Shown here piece after piece: positions 23,354-25,515 of a stretch of 25,515 nucleotides of DNA; positions within the stretch are counted from its first letter, which is position 1; each line of letters opens with the position of its first letter. The stretch is from Bacillota bacterium (GTDB lineage: Bacteria > Bacillota > Clostridia > Christensenellales > UMGS416). Made by a program: the position numbers and the translations under genes. The stretch lies in NCBI GenBank assembly GCA_023410875.1, contig JAEYPH010000023.1:1-25515 (forward strand). Direction: 5' to 3'. Under the pieces are notes generated by a model. It did no database searches and had not been told where the DNA came from. It saw only the letters and a list, made by a program, of their open reading frames with translations.

Positions 23354-23378
23354 GGTGAAAAACCTCTGGTTTTTCACC
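23354..23378 (-). other. Perfect hairpin over the stop codon of M42 copy C
   Basis: GGTGAAAAAC (23378-23369 on the minus strand) pairs with GTTTTTCACC (23363-23354), 10 bp with a 5-nt loop. The TGA stop of copy C lies inside the stem. No T-run follows, so a processing or mRNA-stability element is more likely than a terminator. Confidence 0.6.
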
Positions 23379-24411
23379 AATCCTCCCAATCCGCGGTGAC
23401 CTCCCGCAGGAATAGCGCCAGCAGCTTGCCGGTCTTGCGCACCAGGTCGCCGTCCAGACACTCCACCGTCGTGTGCATGTAGCGCAGCGGCAGCTGCAGC
23501 AGCAGCACCGGCACGCCGGCGCGGGTCACCAGCACCTCGTCGCCGTCGGTGCTGGTCTGGCCGGCCATGTAGTCGAAGGCCAGCGCAATCTTGGCGCGCC
23601 GGGCCACCGCTTCCATGCGCAGGCGCAGGCGGCGGTCCATGCACGGGCCCGCGCCTAGGTTCACCGTGTCAAAGGATACCATGCGCGGGTTGTCGCCGCC
23701 CTTGAAGCGGGCGTGGGTCACATCGATGATAACGGCGAAATCGGGGTTCAGGCTGTAGGCGCTGGTGGCCGAGCCATAGCCGCCCACCTCTTCGCGGGTC
23801 GTGGCGGTGAACACGGCGTCGGCTTCACAGGGCGTCTTCTTGAGCAGGCGCATAGCCTCCAGCATTACGGCGATGCCGGCGCGGTCGTCCAGCGCGCGGC
23901 CGGTGATGACCTTGCCGGCCAGATTGACCAGCGGCGCGCGGAAGCTCACGATGTCCCCCACGGATACCAGCTTGCGCGCGCGTTCCGGCGAGAAGCCGAT
24001 GTCGATGAACAGCTCCGGCACGGTGAGTACCTTCTTGCGGTCCTCATCGCTGAGCACATGGGGGGGCTTGGCACCGATGACGCCGAAATAATCGCCCTCC
24101 CGGCCGTGCACGGTGACCTCCAGCCCCGGCAGCACCCGCGGGTCAAAGCCGCCCACGGTCACAAAACCCAGGAAGCCGTCCTCCTCCACGGAGCGCACCA
24201 TCAGGCCCAGGCCGTCGGCGTGGGCGGCGATGAGCACCCGCGGTCCTCCACCGCCCATGCGGGCGAAGGTGTTGGCGAAGGCGTCCTGCCACACGTCGCC
24301 GCTGAATTTACGAAACCACTCGGCCGCGAGATCCGCCGAGGGCTGCTCATAGCCCGGCAGCCCGGGGATGGCCGTGGCCGCTCGCAGGTAGCCGTTGATG
24401 ACGTCGGTCAT
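23374..24411 (-). CDS. M42 family metallopeptidase, divergent copy C
   Basis: A 345-aa M42 protein and first gene of the peptidase operon. Metal ligands are kept: AAHADGLG (H64, D66; the usual AHMDE/Q is altered to AHADG), ALDDR (D175/D176), TREEVG (E207, E208), IIDVT (D230) and RYMHT (H313). It departs from the others in the GGTDAGAI region, which is replaced by GQTSTDGDEV (284-293), and in GAGPCMDR. It is therefore a clear subfamily of its own, probably active, with altered specificity. AGGAGGAA about 5 nt before ATG 24411 is a strong ribosome site. The leader upstream is rich in inverted repeats. A 55-bp gap carrying a hairpin separates it from copy B. Confidence 0.9.
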   Translation of the reverse strand: MTDVINGYLRAATAIPGLPGYEQPSADLAAEWFRKFSGDVWQDAFANTFARMGGGGPRVLIAAHADGLGLMVRSVEEDGFLGFVTVGGFDPRVLPGLEVTVHGREGDYFGVIGAKPPHVLSDEDRKKVLTVPELFIDIGFSPERARKLVSVGDIVSFRAPLVNLAGKVITGRALDDRAGIAVMLEAMRLLKKTPCEADAVFTATTREEVGGYGSATSAYSLNPDFAVIIDVTHARFKGGDNPRMVSFDTVNLGAGPCMDRRLRLRMEAVARRAKIALAFDYMAGQTSTDGDEVLVTRAGVPVLLLQLPLRYMHTTVECLDGDLVRKTGKLLALFLREVTADWEDW

Positions 24412-24441
24412 GTGTTCCTCCTGTTGGCTCTTTCGGAGTTA

Positions 24442-24495
24442 TTGCTCCACTGAATAAACATTGCACTTCCACTGTGCAGTTTGTTGGTGGAGCAA
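24442..24495 (-). promoter_or_regulatory. Nested hairpin in the leader of the M42 operon
   Basis: TTGCTCCAC and GTGGAGCAA (9 bp) enclose an inner TGCAC/GTGCA hairpin, 31 nt before the start of M42 copy C. The fold would sit in the 5' untranslated region. No riboswitch class is recognised. Confidence 0.5.
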
Positions 24496-24504
24496 GCCGA
24501 AACC

Positions 24505-24519
24505 CGGCCATTGAGGCCG
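24505..24519. promoter_or_regulatory. Small GC hairpin in the leader region
   Basis: CGGCC, loop ATTGA, GGCCG. It lies between the nested hairpin and the long palindrome. Confidence 0.4.
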
Positions 24520-24528
24520 AGTTTCCGC

Positions 24529-24569
24529 GAGATACCAATTAAAAGTCCGCAATATTTAATTGGTATCTC
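24529..24569. repeat. 15-bp perfect inverted repeat between the glycoside hydrolase and M42 genes
   Basis: GAGATACCAATTAAA (24529-24543) and TTTAATTGGTATCTC (24555-24569) with an 11-nt spacer. AT-rich and perfect, in otherwise GC-rich DNA. It could be a regulator-binding site, a stable hairpin in the operon leader, or the end of the preceding transcript; there is no adjacent T-run. Confidence 0.65.
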
Positions 24570-24634
24570 AATAGAGTATATCACCGAACGCGGCGCTGGG
24601 AAAGGGAACGCGGGTCATTTGTACCATAAAATAC

Positions 24635-25515
24635 TTACAAGTGTTTCTGCATGCGGATCACGCAGCCGTGGGTGAAGGGGCCCACGCGCACAACATCGTG
24701 CTCCACATCCACCGGCGGAGCGGCCTCACCACACAGCCCCCAGGCTGTGATCTGCGCCGAGCCCGCCCGGGGGATCGTGACGCCTGTCGTCACCTCGGGG
24801 CTGCTGCCGTCGCGCAGCACATGGTCCCAGCGGTCGGCCTTGCTGCGCACAAACCACAGCGCGCACGTGCGCCCCTCCAGGCCCAGCACCCAGGCTGCAT
24901 CGGTGGAATGGTCCGCCGTCTGGAACCCTTCAGCATCGCATGCCACGCCCCGCAGCGCCTCGGCCAGCGGTCGGTAGAGCTTCCACAGGTTCTTGCGCTC
25001 CATGTACTCGTTCCAATGCCAGATGTGCCCGCTGCCCGCCGCGCCGGCGAAGAACGCGGGATACGTGCAGTCGGTGAAGATCAGCCCCTCATGGTCGCAG
25101 TCGTAGAAGCGGAAGGGGCCGATGTGCCGGTCGTCCACGGCGCCGGTCTCGGTCAGGATCACCGGGCGGCGGCCGCTGCCCATGGTTACGGACTCCACCG
25201 AGAACGCCACCGGGTCGGCGCGGCAGATGGCAAGCGGCGCGCCTTGATCCAGATAGCGGTGGATCTGGTCGATGTCCATATGCTTCATGGCCTGGAAGCG
25301 CCGGTGCTGGCCGTAAGCCGCCGGCTCATCGGCGGAGCCCAGGGAGTTGACGGTCAGGTTGCGCGGCGAGGCCGCCTTGATGATTGGCAGCATGTGCTCC
25401 GTCCAGTCGCACACGTCGTCAAAGGGCGCGTCCACGGCGTTCATCTCGTTCCACAGCTCCCAGGCGAACACGACGGGGTCGTTCCAATAACGGGCCAGAT
25501 ACGGCTGGGCATCGG
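24635..25515 (-). CDS. Glycoside hydrolase, cellulase/mannanase-like (GH5-type clan A), 5' end outside window
   Basis: The C-terminal ~293 residues of a larger protein; the frame stays open to the window edge at 25515 (reading DAQPYLARYWNDPVVFAWELWNE). FAWELWNE holds the expected acid/base Glu and ILTETGA the nucleophile Glu, the two catalytic residues of clan A retaining (beta/alpha)8 hydrolases. The histidine motif IHRYLD and the late-barrel segment GHIWHWNEYM also fit. A beta-sandwich-like tail (WVLGLEGRTCALWFVRSK...) ends the protein, common in bacterial beta-mannanase or cellulase-like enzymes. Substrate, secretion signal and start cannot be judged because the N-terminus is missing. A GTG at 25471 would start within the catalytic motif and is not a real start. 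The stop lies 223 bp before the M42 operon. Confidence 0.82.
   Translation of the reverse strand, partial: DAQPYLARYWNDPVVFAWELWNEMNAVDAPFDDVCDWTEHMLPIIKAASPRNLTVNSLGSADEPAAYGQHRRFQAMKHMDIDQIHRYLDQGAPLAICRADPVAFSVESVTMGSGRRPVILTETGAVDDRHIGPFRFYDCDHEGLIFTDCTYPAFFAGAAGSGHIWHWNEYMERKNLWKLYRPLAEALRGVACDAEGFQTADHSTDAAWVLGLEGRTCALWFVRSKADRWDHVLRDGSSPEVTTGVTIPRAGSAQITAWGLCGEAAPPVDVEHDVVRVGPFTHGCVIRMQKHL

Overview
The window looks like part of a chromosome from a GC-rich anaerobic Bacillota, most likely a clostridial relative of gut type. The reasons are strong AGGAGG-type ribosome binding sites, the glnA-ANTAR-gltB-gltD arrangement, an EFR1-type flavodoxin/ferredoxin, M42 aminopeptidases, and dispersed palindromic repeats of the TGTCATTC...GAATGACA type. 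The assignment is inference. No rRNA, tRNA, CRISPR array or transposase gene was seen. Most genes are visibly well above 55-60% GC. The exception is one AT-rich gene at 2336-3448.

Layout, left to right. The plus strand (224-10490) carries a ketopantoate-reductase-family enzyme, an APH/CotS-like kinase, an AT-rich TIR-domain gene, a full-length Lhr helicase, a GNAT acetyltransferase, a lipoprotein, a short-chain dehydrogenase and a 79-aa unknown protein. From 10495 onward everything is on the minus strand. In transcription order from the right edge these are: the 3' part of a glycoside hydrolase; an operon of three M42 metallopeptidases plus RidA; a C26-family glutamine amidotransferase-like hydrolase; the nitrogen-assimilation operon glnA - ANTAR regulator - gltB - gltD; and an EFR1 ferredoxin.

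The most unusual locus is 2143-3619. The TIR gene is bracketed by two copies of the start of lhr. The right copy is the beginning of the intact helicase gene. The left copy (about 109 bp, 96 of 109 positions identical by my alignment) runs into a stop after 37 codons. This is the footprint of an insertion at, or recombination through, the 5' end of lhr that delivered a probable NAD-cleaving immune effector and left a relic of the other lhr start. The first ~235 residues of the TIR protein match no domain I recognise, so it may be a single-gene TIR defence protein with an undescribed sensor.

The nitrogen operon is the second point of interest. Glutamine synthetase and both glutamate synthase subunits are co-transcribed with an ANTAR RNA-binding protein whose receiver domain has lost its phosphoacceptor. 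The glnA leader holds a clear intrinsic terminator between promoter and start codon, so antitermination control can be read directly from the sequence. The operon ends in a strong terminator at 11656-11688.

The M42 trio (each with intact metal ligands), RidA and the C26 hydrolase suggest peptide and amino-acid turnover feeding the same nitrogen economy. The trio has a long leader rich in inverted repeats.
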